DNA of 64,000 nt from Mogibacterium kristiansenii (GTDB taxonomy: Bacteria; Bacillota; Clostridia; Peptostreptococcales; Anaerovoracaceae). The DNA lies in assembly GCF_009695905.1 (NCBI RefSeq), contig NZ_VUNA01000008.1, positions 1 through 64,000 of the forward strand. The letters run 5' to 3'. Position 1 is the stretch's first letter; each line of letters opens with the position of its first letter. Below the pieces are notes generated by a model. That model searched no databases. It was not told the DNA's origin and saw only the letters and a list, made by a program, of their open reading frames with translations. Positions 7,748 through 16,634 of the stretch are shown here, in pieces. The translations under genes and the position numbers were made by a program.

Positions 7748-8755
7748 ATGTACCAGCTGATAAAACAGCCGGAGGATCAGCTTCGGATTCTGTTTAGAAA
7801 TACAGCCCAGAAAACTGGCTTGCACGAGGCTATTGTTGAGAAGGATTTTTGGGTCTGCCTTACCTTGGACTATCTTTTTCACAGTTGCCCTTGGAAGGAA
7901 GCATTTACATTCAAGGGCGGGACGAGCCTCTCAAAATGTTACGGTCTGATTAAGCGATTTTCCGAGGATATTGACCTGATATTAGATTGGCGTGTATTGG
8001 GATATGGATTAAATGAGCCTTGGAAGCAGCGATCTAATACAAAGCAGGACGCTTTCAACAAAGAAGCCAATAGTCGTGCAAAGACCTTTCTGTCTGAACA
8101 GCTTCTTCCGGTACTGAAAGAGGATATGAGCAAAATTTTGGGGAAAGAAGCGAGCTTCTATATTCTCCCGGAAGACCCTCAGACGATATGTTTCCAGTAT
8201 CCGAAGATATTTGAAGATAGTAATACGATGCAAACCATCAGGCTTGAAATAGGGGCATTGGCAGCATGGACGCCATCCGTTGCCAAGACAATTGCTCCTT
8301 ATGTTGCGGAAGCGTATCCGAAGATTTTTTCAAGGCCTGATACGACAATCCTTACTGCTTCCGCGGAGAGAACTTTCTGGGAAAAAGCGACCATCCTGCA
8401 TCATGAGGCAAATCGCCCTGAGAATCTGTCCATGCCGGGAAGATACTCCCGTCATTATTATGACCTTTATTGCATTGCACATTCTGACATCAAAGAATCT
8501 GCGTATAGCAATATTGCGCTTTTGAAGCGTGTGACGGATTTCAAAATGAAATTTTATCCGCGGAAATGGGCGCATTATGAGCTTGCAGTACCAGGTACGC
8601 TGAAACTCTTGCCGCCGGAGTATCGTATGGAGGATTTACAGAAAGACTACAATAGTATGAAAAATATGCTGTTTGGCGAGTATCCGGATTTCCAAACACT
8701 TATGAAATTCATAGGTAACTTAGAGAAAGAAATCAATTCGCTGACCAAGTTATGA
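7748..8755 (+). CDS. AbiEii/AbiGii-family nucleotidyltransferase toxin
   Basis: This 335-residue protein carries the AbiEii signature: GGTSLSK (57-63), then RFSEDIDL (70-77) with the metal-binding acidic residues, in a DNA polymerase beta-like fold. A conserved ERTFWEKATILHHEA block near residue 210 and a RHYYDLYCIA block follow, also typical. AbiEii toxins transfer nucleotides to RNA targets such as tRNA or otherwise block growth when phage infection upsets the balance with AbiEi. Length is normal for the family and all key motifs are present, so it should be active. It lies 16 bases after the antitoxin gene. Confidence 0.88.
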   Translation: MYQLIKQPEDQLRILFRNTAQKTGLHEAIVEKDFWVCLTLDYLFHSCPWKEAFTFKGGTSLSKCYGLIKRFSEDIDLILDWRVLGYGLNEPWKQRSNTKQDAFNKEANSRAKTFLSEQLLPVLKEDMSKILGKEASFYILPEDPQTICFQYPKIFEDSNTMQTIRLEIGALAAWTPSVAKTIAPYVAEAYPKIFSRPDTTILTASAERTFWEKATILHHEANRPENLSMPGRYSRHYYDLYCIAHSDIKESAYSNIALLKRVTDFKMKFYPRKWAHYELAVPGTLKLLPPEYRMEDLQKDYNSMKNMLFGEYPDFQTLMKFIGNLEKEINSLTKL

Positions 8756-8767
8756 ATGTCAACTAGA

Positions 8768-8805
8768 AAGTGAGCCACGTGCTCGTTTGATTTTGAGCCA
8801 CTTGT
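8768..8805 (+). mobile_element. IS21-like right-end remnant (GAGCCAC repeats)
   Basis: GTGAGCCAC and GAGCCACTT occur about 25 bases apart at 8770-8803. Their inverted forms (GTGGCTCA) occur four times at 11281-11345 next to a minus-strand istA start. Together these look like the two ends of one IS21-family insertion now separated by ATPase genes and deletions. Confidence 0.5.
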
Positions 8806-8907
8806 GCTCCTTTGAAAAATGCAAACTCGCTTGAAAAAGTTGCGAAAACGCAAAAAACTCCCTTGAAAAAGTTGCGACTTCCATAAAAACTCCCTTGAAA
8901 AAGTTGC
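8806..8907 (+). repeat. Short tandem repeats of AACTCCCTTGAAAAAGTTGC type
   Basis: Three 20-base copies start at 8824, 8856 and 8888, exactly 32 bases apart, with a degenerate copy at 8806-8822. A fifth copy lies at 12883-12902, just past the intact ATPase gene. The third copy runs directly into the truncated ATPase reading frame. Copies are 20 bases with 12-base gaps, too short and too few for a CRISPR array. I do not know what they are; recombination footprints or protein-binding sites are possible. Confidence 0.7.
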
Positions 8908-8910
8908 TCA

Positions 8911-10125
8911 ATTCGCGATTTTGCGAAAAAGAATTACAAGCATGTCGTATATTTGAACTTCTTCGAGAACCCGGATTACTGTTCCGTTTTTGAAGGATCG
9001 TTGGAAATCGATAATATTACGATGCTCCTCTCTGCGTTGCTTGGGAGTGAAGCGGTATTTGAACCGGGGAACACCATTCTTGTATTGGATGAGATTCAGG
9101 AATGCCCGGACGCAAGAACTGCATTGAAGTTCTTCCATTTGGATGGTCGCTACGATGTAATCGGAACAGGGTCTCTGTTAGGGGTAAGAGGTTACGGAAA
9201 AGAACCAAAGTCAATCCCGGTAGGATACGAAACAACCATAGACATGAGCCCGTTGGATTTTGAAGAATTTTTGTGGGCGAATGGAATCTCGGAAGTTGTC
9301 ATTGACTCGCTGCGAAAGAATATTCGCGGAGTCACTCCGGTTCCGGCGGCGCTTCATAAAAAAATGCGTCAGCTGCTTTTGCAATATACGGTTGTGGGCG
9401 GTATGCCGGAAGTGGTGCAGACCTTTGTTGACACCAAGCGATTGGATGAAGTGCTGAACATGCAGCGGGACATTGTTCGCTCCTACGAAGACGATATGAT
9501 AAAGTATGCGAATCAAAAGGACAAGTCCCACATACTCGAGTGTTTTCAATCCATCCCGAAACAGTTGAGCAAGGAAAACAAGAAGTTTCAATATTCCGTC
9601 GTAAAAAAAGGTTCTACCGCATCCAAATATGCCGGAAGTCTGCAGTGGATTGAAGATGCGGGAATTATATCTCGATGCTACAACCTCACTGCTACTGAGT
9701 TGCCTCTGGATGGCAATGCGCAGGACGATGTCTTTAAAGTGTATATGAGGGACTGCGGACTTTTCATCAGCATGTTGGAAGATGGAACTCAATTTGATGT
9801 CCTGCAAGGGAACCTCGCTCGATATAAAGGGGCGATTTTTGAAAACCTCATTGCAGATATGTTCACCAAGATGGGGCGAAAGCTGTACTATTTTCACAAG
9901 AATTCCGGATTGGAAGTGGATTTTGTAATTCGATATAAAGGGGCGTGCACGTTGGTGGAAGTAAAAGCTTCCTCCGGAAATACGAAAAGCACGAAGACAA
10001 TCCTGGCGCATCCGGAAAAATATCATGTAAATTCGGCCATTAAGTTGGGCGATTATAATGTTGGCAAGAGCGGTGAAATTCTTACCCTTCCGCTCTACAT
10101 GGCATTTCTTCTTACAGAAGTATAG
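8911..10125 (+). pseudogene. DUF4143 AAA ATPase, N-terminally truncated
   Basis: The frame opens at about 8911 with DFAKKNYKHVVYLNFFENPDY, which is normally residue 45 or so of DUF4143-type ATPases. The Walker A P-loop that should precede it is absent and replaced by short tandem repeats. The Walker B box ILVLDEIQECPDA and the C-terminal PD-(D/E)XK-like part (GLEVDFVIRYKG...LVEVKAS) remain. TTG 8953 could act as a start, but the product could not bind ATP normally. Related ATPases are at 10207-10972 (broken) and 11531-12859 (intact). Confidence 0.75.
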
Positions 10126-10156
10126 ATTTATCCAGATTTTGCTTCGTGATGTGTCT

Positions 10157-10194
10157 ATTCCGATACCAGGTGCAAGTGCACCGGTTTTCGGAAT
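10157..10194 (+). other. Imperfect 18-bp inverted repeat between two ATPase genes
   Basis: ATTCCGATACCAGGTGCA and its near reverse complement TGCACCGGTTTTCGGAAT face each other over a two-base centre, with 15 of 18 positions paired. GGAGG for the next frame follows directly at 10195. There is no T run right after it, so it may be an attenuator, a decayed terminator or an operator. Confidence 0.5.
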
Positions 10195-10206
10195 GGAGGG
10201 TGCCTT

Positions 10207-10972
10207 ATGGAAATTAAACGTGATGTTTATCTGGATAAGTTGATCCGGAAAAAGAAAAATGGACTGATAAAAGTAGTGACGGGTGTAAAAAGATGCGGGA
10301 AATCATATCTGCTGTTTCATCTTTTTCATGATCATCTGTGTTCCGTGGACGAGGAGACGAGATTCGCGTCTATCCTTTAAGCTTTTCCGAATACGTTTCT
10401 GTATACCAGGGCTCACAGGATGAAGCGTGGGATGACTATCTTGTTTATGGTGGTCTGCCGCTCATCTTAACAATGGAAGAAGCCGAGGACAAGGCAGAAT
10501 ATCTTAATTCACTATTTCAGAAGGTTTATATCTCAGATATCGTTGAGCGCTGGCAAAGTACTATTTTGAAGATGTAGGACTAAGAAATGCGAGACTAGGC
10601 TTCCGTCAGATTGAAGAAACGCATTTGATGGAGAATATTATCTACAATGAACTAAGGGTTCGAGGATATCATGTGGATGTCGGTGTGGTGGAATATTATG
10701 AAACCAAGGCCGACGGAAAACGTGGAAAGAAGCAGTTGGAGGTGGATTTCGTTGCCACAAAAGGAAGCGAGAAGTATTATATTCAATCTGCTTTTGCACT
10801 TCCGACCGCAGATAAAGTAAATCAGGAACAACGAGGGCTTTTGCGGATTTCAGATTTCTTCAGAAAAATTGTTGTTGTTGGGGATAATATTAAAGTGCGC
10901 CGAGATGAAAACGGAATTATTACAATCGGACTGAGGAATTTTCTGCTGGACGAAAACAGTCTGAAACTGTAA
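10207..10972 (+). pseudogene. AAA ATPase (DUF4143-like), broken by internal deletions
   Basis: The start is good: GGAGG at 10195-10199 and ATG at 10207, followed by a Walker A box (GVKRCGKSYLL). After about 45 codons the frame is lost and a second frame continues at 10338 with FRGRGDEIRVYPLSFSEY. A third, from about 10562, reads YFEDVGLRNARLGFRQIEE and runs to the C-terminal nuclease-like part (QLEVDFVATKGSEKYYIQSA). The sensor region between the first two pieces is deleted. All parts belong to one ATPase of about 400 residues, now dead. Confidence 0.75.
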
Positions 10973-10998
10973 TCAACAAATTTATAGAGCATATCATT

Positions 10999-11220
10999 TC
11001 AGGGCATACGCTTTTGAGAGCGGTCGCGTTGCTTTGGATAAAATAAACCTTCAAGAACTTCAACCGTTTGATTGTCTTCCAATGGCCAAGAGATATCTAA
11101 TTCTTGCGCTCGTTTTAAGACCTTTGCTACGGTATTTCTTGAACACGGAACACTCAATGCTATGTTCCGGTTACTAAATCCCAAGCTTGATAATCTTAGG
11201 ATTTCACGATATTTGGTCAT
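10999..11220 (-). pseudogene. istA: IS21-family istA, N-terminal fragment
   Basis: From ATG 11220, behind GGAGG, the minus strand encodes MTKYREILRLSSLGF and a helix-turn-helix (RNTVAKVLKRAQELDISWPL) closely matching the istA remnant at 3952. It breaks off after about 73 residues near KRMP, exactly where a new sequence begins. It shows that a second IS21-like element inserted here and was later deleted. Confidence 0.75.
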
Positions 11221-11280
11221 AATGGTGACCTCCTGTATAATAGATTTACACAATAATTGTGCATAATTCTATTATAAAAC

Positions 11281-11345
11281 AAGTGGCTCATTGTGACCGG
11301 AATTATGGCTCATAGTAAAACGGAATTGTGGCTCACTCGCACCGG
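11281..11345 (-). mobile_element. IS21-like left end with four GTGGCTCA-type repeats
   Basis: GTGGCTCA or TGGCTCA occurs at about 11282, 11307, 11328 and 11349, spaced by 20 to 25 bases and alternating with CCGGAATT/ACGGAATT. This repeated-end layout is typical of IS21-family termini and precedes the truncated istA on the minus strand. Together with the ATPase scrap that follows, it accounts for the gene-free stretch 10973-11530. Confidence 0.6.
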
Positions 11346-11370
11346 ACAGGTGGCTCATTTGGGCACGGAT

Positions 11371-11412
11371 TATTCATAAAGTGTATATGAGGGACTGCGG
11401 GCTCTACAGACT
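11371..11412 (+). pseudogene. Scrap of a DUF4143 ATPase gene next to the IS21 end
   Basis: AAAGTGTATATGAGGGACTG and its flanks (KVYMRDCGLYRLLS) match 9738-9765 of the truncated ATPase gene, where the same bases encode FKVYMRDCGLF. Only about 14 codons remain. The IS21-like end abuts it directly, so the element probably inserted into an ATPase gene at this codon and the rest was lost. Confidence 0.55.
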
Positions 11413-11530
11413 TCTTTCATTGATATATGCATACTTTTGTGATTTGTATTGCATTTTTCAGTCTTTTAAATATAATAAAAGTGTGATTTATAACACGAAA
11501 TTACCAATAAAAGTGTGAAGAGGCGCATCT

Positions 11531-12859
11531 ATGGAACGATTGATTATAAAAAAACTGCTGGACTGGAAGAACTCTCCCTACCGCAAACCTTTAATCTTGA
11601 AAGGTGTCCGGCAGGTGGGAAAAACTTGGGTTTTGAAGGAATTCGGCAAGCGGTATTATGAAAATACCGCCTATTTTAACTTTGATGAAAATGAAGAATA
11701 CAAACAATTCTTCGAGACCACTAAAGATGTTGATCGCATCCTGCAGAACCTAATGCTGGCCAGCGGGCAGAAGCTTGTGCCGGAAAAGACCCTCATCATC
11801 TTCGATGAGGTGCAGGACTGCCCTAAGGTTATCAACTCCATGAAGTATTTCTGCGAGAATGCACCGCAGTATCATATTGCTTGCGCGGGTTCATTGCTGG
11901 GTATTGCTCTGGCAAAGCCATCTTCTTTCCCGGTGGGAAAGGTTAACTTCATGCAGATTGATCCGATGACCTTTACAGAGTTCTTATTGGCGAACGGGGA
12001 TGAGAATTTGGTTAAGTATCTGGAAATGGTAGATACCCTTGAACCAATCCCCGATGCATTCTTCAATCCGCTGTATGAGAAATTAAAGATGTACTATGTC
12101 ACCGGAGGAATGCCGGAATCTGTTAAGATGTGGACAGAAGCGCGAGATGTTGCTGCCATGCAGGAGGCATTGGCCGGTATCATCGGAGCCTATGAACGTG
12201 ATTTTGCAAAACATCCCAACATCAACGAGTTCCCAAAGATTTCGATGATCTGGAAATCCATTCCCTCTCAGCTGGCAAGGGAGAACAAGAAGTTCATTTA
12301 CAGGGTTGTCAAAGAAGGAGCCAGGGCCCGTGAATACGAAGACGCTCTGCAGTGGTTGGTAGATGCCCGCTTGGTGCATAAGATTTACCGCAGCTCAGCG
12401 CCCGGTCTTCCGGTGTCAGCTTATGATGACTTGTCTGCCTTTAAGATCTACTTGGTAGATGTCGGTCTTCTTCGCCGTCTTGCACAGTTGGCACCGACTG
12501 CTTTCGGGGAGGGAAACCGTCTATTCACTGAATTTAAGGGGGCATTGACCGAGAACTTTGTGCTTCAAACCTTAATCACACAGTTTGAGGTAGTTCCTCG
12601 GTACTGGAGCCAAAGTAATCCGCCGTATGAAGTGGATTTCCTCATTCAACGGGAAAATGATATTTTCCCTGTTGAGGTCAAATCGGAAGCCAACACATCC
12701 AGCAAGAGCCTGAAGAAATTTAAAGAGTTGTTCCCGGACAAAGTAAAACTTCGCATCCGGTTCTCTCTTAATAATCTCAAATTGGATGATGATGTGCTGA
12801 ACATTCCGCTGTTCATGGCCGACCAGACAGATCGATTGATTGGGTTGGCGTTGGAATAA
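11531..12859 (+). CDS. DUF4143-type AAA ATPase, intact
   Basis: This 442-residue protein has a Walker A P-loop (GVRQVGKT, 25-32), a Walker B box (LIIFDE, 88-93), an arginine-rich sensor region, a helix-rich middle, and a C-terminal DUF4143 domain with a PD-(D/E)XK-like signature (EVDFLIQRENDIFPVEVKSE). Proteins of this group are widespread, often in several copies, and have been linked to toxin-antitoxin or mobile-element functions, but their substrate is unknown. It is complete, unlike its two relatives upstream, and sits at the edge of the island. ATG 11531 has only a weak GAAGAGG ahead. A TATAAT-like box lies at about 11470. Confidence 0.8.
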   Translation: MERLIIKKLLDWKNSPYRKPLILKGVRQVGKTWVLKEFGKRYYENTAYFNFDENEEYKQFFETTKDVDRILQNLMLASGQKLVPEKTLIIFDEVQDCPKVINSMKYFCENAPQYHIACAGSLLGIALAKPSSFPVGKVNFMQIDPMTFTEFLLANGDENLVKYLEMVDTLEPIPDAFFNPLYEKLKMYYVTGGMPESVKMWTEARDVAAMQEALAGIIGAYERDFAKHPNINEFPKISMIWKSIPSQLARENKKFIYRVVKEGARAREYEDALQWLVDARLVHKIYRSSAPGLPVSAYDDLSAFKIYLVDVGLLRRLAQLAPTAFGEGNRLFTEFKGALTENFVLQTLITQFEVVPRYWSQSNPPYEVDFLIQRENDIFPVEVKSEANTSSKSLKKFKELFPDKVKLRIRFSLNNLKLDDDVLNIPLFMADQTDRLIGLALE

Positions 12860-12882
12860 CTGCAATCCTTCATTGCCCTCAA

Positions 12883-12902
12883 AACTCCTTTGAAAAAGCT
12901 GC
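12883..12902 (+). repeat. Distant copy of the 8824-8907 short repeat
   Basis: AACTCCTTTGAAAAAGCTGC differs in two or three positions from the copies at 8824, 8856 and 8888 and is followed by a similar ACGCAAAA context. The copies thus bracket the whole ATPase cluster. Confidence 0.7.
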
Positions 12903-12911
12903 ACCTACGCA

Positions 12912-12954
12912 AAACGCCCCGGGATCCGTCGTCGGACGAACCCTCGGGGCGTTT
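12912..12954 (-). terminator. Terminator of the nucleotide-sugar operon
   Basis: AAACGCCCCG (12912-12921) pairs with CGGGGCGTTT (12945-12954), and the inner bases extend the stem imperfectly. Read on the minus strand it directly follows the epimerase stop and ends in GTTTTG. Confidence 0.7.
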
Positions 12955-12961
12955 CGTTATT

Positions 12962-14032
12962 TTATACCTTATAGAATTCTTTATACCACTCGGCGAACTT
13001 TCTCAGTCCGTCTCTCAGGTCGGTGTTCGGCTTGAAGCCGTAGTCCCGTTCCAGCGCACCGGTGTCCGCATAGGTCACCGGAACATCTCCCGGCTGCATC
13101 GGCACCAGCTTTTTATGAGCCTCGAAATCATAGTCGGCCGGAAGAACCTCTGCGCGAATCAGTTCCTCCTGAAGGATGGTCACGAAATCCAACAGGTTTT
13201 CCGGATTGCTGTTTCCGATGTTGTATACGGCATATGGCGGAATCGGAAGCCCGTCCTCACCGACAGCTTTCTCCGGCGCACCCTTCATCACGCGCTTCAC
13301 GCCTTCCACGATATCGTCCACGAAAGTGAAGTCCCGCTTGCAGTTTCCGTAGTTGAAAATCTGAATGGTTTCGCCCTTCCGCAGCTTATTGGTAAAACCA
13401 AAATACGCCATGTCCGGTCGTCCGGCCGGTCCGTATACGGTGAAGAACCGGAGACCGGTAGACGGAATATTATACAGCTTGCTGTAGGCATGAGCCAGCA
13501 GTTCATTGCTCTTCTTTGTAGCCGCGTAGAGGGAAACCGGGTTGTCCACCTTGTCTTCGGTGCTGTACGGCACTTTTTTGTTGGAGCCGTATACCGAAGA
13601 AGAGGAGGCGTATACCAGATGTTCCACCGCCGGTTCGGCATGCCGGCAGGCTTCCAGAATATTATAGAAACCAATCAAGTTACTCTGAATGTATGCATCC
13701 GGATTGGTGATGGAATATCTTACGCCCGCCTGCGCTGCGAGGTTTACAACGACCGTCGGCTTGTAATCCGCAAAGAGGCAATCGATTACAGCGCGGTCCG
13801 CCAGATCTCCCTTGATAAAATGATAGGAACAGCTGCTCTCGGCAGCGGCTTTTTCAATTTCCGAAAGCCGCCACTCCTTGATGCTTACATCGTAATAATC
13901 GTTTACGTTATCCAGCCCGATGATGGTGGCTTCCGACTCGGACTTCAGCAGCTCCAGCACCAGGTTCGAACCGATGAAACCGGCGGAACCGGTCACGAGA
14001 ATTGTTTTTCCGGTAAGATCGATATTCTGCAT
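12962..14032 (-). CDS. NAD-dependent epimerase, UDP-glucuronate 4-epimerase type
   Basis: This 356-residue short-chain dehydrogenase/epimerase has an NAD-binding GSAGFIG (15-21), the catalytic YAATK (Tyr-x3-Lys) in a PVSLYAATKKSNEL block and a RFFTVYGPAGRPDMA motif typical of CapI/LpsL-type enzymes that turn UDP-glucuronate into UDP-galacturonate. The start at 14032 is preferred to the 25-residue longer frame because a purine-rich AGGGGGGG lies just ahead and the protein then begins like its family. It follows a UDP-glucose 6-dehydrogenase gene by 13 bases, which supplies its substrate. The products probably feed capsule or cell-wall polysaccharide. It is the last gene of the minus-strand operon. 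Confidence 0.85.
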   Translation of the reverse strand: MQNIDLTGKTILVTGSAGFIGSNLVLELLKSESEATIIGLDNVNDYYDVSIKEWRLSEIEKAAAESSCSYHFIKGDLADRAVIDCLFADYKPTVVVNLAAQAGVRYSITNPDAYIQSNLIGFYNILEACRHAEPAVEHLVYASSSSVYGSNKKVPYSTEDKVDNPVSLYAATKKSNELLAHAYSKLYNIPSTGLRFFTVYGPAGRPDMAYFGFTNKLRKGETIQIFNYGNCKRDFTFVDDIVEGVKRVMKGAPEKAVGEDGLPIPPYAVYNIGNSNPENLLDFVTILQEELIRAEVLPADYDFEAHKKLVPMQPGDVPVTYADTGALERDYGFKPNTDLRDGLRKFAEWYKEFYKV

Positions 14033-14045
14033 GTTCGCCCCCCCC

Positions 14046-15518
14046 TTAGTCTCTCTGGAAAATATCTCGAGTATATACCTTCTCCACGACATCGTCCAGG
14101 CATTCATCGTACCGGTTGGCGATGATGGCGTGGGACTTGTTTTTGAACCGTTTCAGGTTGTTCACCACCTTGCTTCCGTAGAAAGTGGTTCCGTCTTCCA
14201 GGGTTGGCTCGTAGATAATCACGTTGGCGCCCTTGGCCTTGATTCGCTTCATAACGCCCTGAATGGAAGACTGCCGGAAGTTATCCGAGTTGCTCTTCAT
14301 GGTCAGGCGGTACACACCGATGGTGACGTTCTTCTCTGCATCGTGTTCCGCATCGTATTCGCTGTTCGCACCGTATGCACCCGCCATCTCCAGCACCTGG
14401 TCCGCGATGAAATCCTTCCGGGTCCGGTTGGATTCCACGATGGCCGTCATCATTTCCTGGGGCACATCCGCGTAGTTGGCCAGCAGCTGCTTGGTGTCCT
14501 TTGGCAGGCAGTAGCCGCCGTAGCCGAAGGACGGGTTGTTGTAGTGGTCGCCGATGCGGGGATCGAGGCACACACCCTTGATGATTTCCTGAGTGCTCAG
14601 GCCCTTCATCTCCGCGTAGGTGTCCAGTTCGTTGAAGTAGGAAACCCGCAGGGCCAGGTAGGTGTTGGCGAAGAGTTTTACCGCCTCTGCCTCCGTAAAG
14701 CCCATGAACAGGGTATCGATGTTCTCCTTAATGGCGCCCTGCTGCAGGAGGGTGGCAAAGGTCCGGGCCTTCTCCTTGCTGTCCTCATCGCAGGAAACGA
14801 TGATGCGGGAAGGGTACAGATTGTCGTACAGCGCCTTGGATTCTCGCAGGAACTCCGGGCTGAAAATGATGTTTTTGGTGTGGTACTTCTCCCGAACGGA
14901 GGCGGTGAATCCCACCGGAATGGTGGACTTGATGATCATCGTGGCATCCGGGTTCACCTTCAGAACCAGCTCGATGACCGCTTCCACGGCGGAGCAGTCG
15001 AAGAAATTCTTCTTGCTGTCGTAGTTGGTCGGGGTGGCGATGATGACGTATTCCGCGTTTCGGTACGCCTCCTCTCCGTCCAGGGTGGCGGTGATATCCA
15101 GGTCTTTGTGGGCCAGGTAATCCTCGATGTAATCGTCCTGAATGGTGGATTCCCGGCGGTTGATTTTGTCCACCCGTTCCTCCAAAATGTCCACGCAGGT
15201 GACCGGATTGTGCTGCGCCAGCAGGGTGGCTATGCTGAGCCCCACGTAACCCGTGCCCGCAACGGCAATCTTGTACTTCCGGTCTGCTTTTACATGAGCC
15301 CCATGATCCTCCGCAAAAACATCCGTCGGGTCGAACTCCAGCGCCTCCGCCAGATTCTGCAGCTGCTTGATGGAAGGCACGTAGTTGTGGTTCTCCATAT
15401 GGCTGATCATGGTTCGGTTCATGCCGCACTTCTCCGCCAGATCCTTCTTCGTCATCCCCAAAGCCTCCCGCCGGGCCTGAACGGTGGAAATGAGCTTGTC
15501 CATGGATAATTTCTTCAT
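14046..15518 (-). CDS. XRE helix-turn-helix fused to UDP-glucose 6-dehydrogenase
   Basis: This 490-residue protein starts with a complete XRE-type DNA-binding domain (about 6-67, [21 protein letters not shown]), then a short linker and a full UDP-glucose/GDP-mannose dehydrogenase: Rossmann GTGYVG (88-93), the central helix, and the catalytic Cys in [10 protein letters not shown]. The enzyme oxidises UDP-glucose to UDP-glucuronate with two NAD+. The start at 15518 has AAAGGA six bases ahead; 15533 is possible. Neighbours are a sugar nucleotidyltransferase upstream and a uronate epimerase downstream. The fusion is unusual; it may couple the regulation of polysaccharide genes to enzyme state, or the HTH part may serve in oligomerisation. 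Confidence 0.88.
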   Translation of the reverse strand: MKKLSMDKLISTVQARREALGMTKKDLAEKCGMNRTMISHMENHNYVPSIKQLQNLAEALEFDPTDVFAEDHGAHVKADRKYKIAVAGTGYVGLSIATLLAQHNPVTCVDILEERVDKINRRESTIQDDYIEDYLAHKDLDITATLDGEEAYRNAEYVIIATPTNYDSKKNFFDCSAVEAVIELVLKVNPDATMIIKSTIPVGFTASVREKYHTKNIIFSPEFLRESKALYDNLYPSRIIVSCDEDSKEKARTFATLLQQGAIKENIDTLFMGFTEAEAVKLFANTYLALRVSYFNELDTYAEMKGLSTQEIIKGVCLDPRIGDHYNNPSFGYGGYCLPKDTKQLLANYADVPQEMMTAIVESNRTRKDFIADQVLEMAGAYGANSEYDAEHDAEKNVTIGVYRLTMKSNSDNFRQSSIQGVMKRIKAKGANVIIYEPTLEDGTTFYGSKVVNNLKRFKNKSHAIIANRYDECLDDVVEKVYTRDIFQRD

Positions 15519-15553
15519 ATCGATTCCTTTCATATATCAATCATAAAAATATT

Positions 15554-16459
15554 TTACACCAAATCGTCGAACAACTCTTCCGTATAGATTCCGCCTTGGA
15601 TCAGCTTGGCGAAGCTCTTCCGGACTTCCGGCACGTCTTCTTTATAGGTCATGCCGTACCACGTGTCGTCGGTGGGGAGAACTTTGACGGTAATACCGTC
15701 CGCCTCCAGAAGATTGCCCACGTGGATGGGAATCAGGAACTCGGATTTCAGCGGGTTCTCGGGAACTTCCTTGCGGAAGAAATCCCGGAAGCCCTGCTCC
15801 AGCTGCTGCAGGTACTCCGGCTGGAATCCCCACATGTTCATAGAGACCGGAGAGTCGATGTCGATGGCGGTGCCGTCCGCTTCCGCGCCCTCCGGCGTCT
15901 TTCGGATGTTCTTGGTTTCCTTGATCCGGGTGAGATAGTGATCCTTTATGTGGCAGATGCCCCGGGTGACGCCCCCGTTGTCCGACAGGGTGTTCTTCAG
16001 CACGAAGCCCGCCATGCAGTGCTCCCCGTTCTCCGAGGTGAGGGCCTCGTGAATCCGGCGGAATCCCTCTTTGCCGTAGTAGTCATCGGCATTGATCACG
16101 ATGAAAGGTTCCCGAATCAGATCTTTGGCCGCCAGCACCGCCTGTCCGGTGCCCCAAGGTTTGGTGCGGCCTTCCGGCAGCTCTCCCGGGATATCGCGGA
16201 TATCCTGGAAGGCGTAGTGCACTTCCACGCCGCACTTTCGGCAGACGGTTTCGATTCGGTTTCCGATCACTTCTCGGAAATCCGCTTCGATATCCTTTCG
16301 GATGATAAAAATAATTTTGTTAAAGCCGGCTTCGACGGCATCGTGGATGGAATAATCCATAATGATGTGGCCGTTGGTATCTACCGGTTCCAGCTGTTTA
16401 ATGCCGCCCCCGAAGCGAGAACCGATACCCGCCGCCATAATTACGAGTGATGTTTTCAT
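15554..16459 (-). CDS. Sugar-phosphate nucleotidyltransferase
   Basis: This 301-residue protein has the nucleotide-binding start MAAGIGSRFGGGIKQLEP, the GTGQAVLAAKD segment and an INADDYYG metal site of the NTP-transferase family (PF00483-like), which makes UDP- or dTDP-sugars from NTP and sugar 1-phosphate. The exact sugar cannot be read from sequence; a UTP-glucose-1-phosphate type activity would feed the dehydrogenase next to it, but this subfamily is uncharacterised. The start at 16459 has AGGAAA ahead; a longer frame to 16564 lacks a ribosome binding site. It is the first gene of the minus-strand operon and is followed after about 35 bases by the HTH-dehydrogenase. Confidence 0.8.
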   Translation of the reverse strand: MKTSLVIMAAGIGSRFGGGIKQLEPVDTNGHIIMDYSIHDAVEAGFNKIIFIIRKDIEADFREVIGNRIETVCRKCGVEVHYAFQDIRDIPGELPEGRTKPWGTGQAVLAAKDLIREPFIVINADDYYGKEGFRRIHEALTSENGEHCMAGFVLKNTLSDNGGVTRGICHIKDHYLTRIKETKNIRKTPEGAEADGTAIDIDSPVSMNMWGFQPEYLQQLEQGFRDFFRKEVPENPLKSEFLIPIHVGNLLEADGITVKVLPTDDTWYGMTYKEDVPEVRKSFAKLIQGGIYTEELFDDLV

Positions 16460-16576
16460 AGTCTTTTTCCTGTTCTTTGTGTTGCATAAATAAGTAGAAA
16501 TGATATTCAGAATACCACAAAGGATATTATTAATATCACACGAAGTATATATATTATAGCACAAAGCGAACGGTTT

Positions 16577-16630
16577 TTGACAAAAAATATTAAATTATGC
16601 TATTAATAATAATGCAAACTGTGGTATAAT
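16577..16630 (+). promoter_or_regulatory. Promoter region upstream of the glycosyltransferase operon
   Basis: TTGACA (16577-16582) and TATTAA (16601-16606) are 18 bases apart, a good vegetative promoter. TGGTATAAT (TATAAT 16625-16630 with an upstream TG) is a second possible -10 box. Both point to the plus-strand operon. The 16460-16811 gap holds no gene; besides these boxes it contains a structured leader and a weak hairpin. Confidence 0.6.
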
Positions 16631-16634
16631 AGCA

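Noticed and set aside
8806-8907. CRISPR-like array
   Set aside because: Copies are only 20 bases, gaps 12 bases, three or four copies, and no cas genes are present.
13920-15509. A 529-codon open frame on the plus strand
   Set aside because: It lies antisense to the UDP-glucose dehydrogenase and epimerase, which have full motifs and proper starts. It is a shadow of GC-biased codons.
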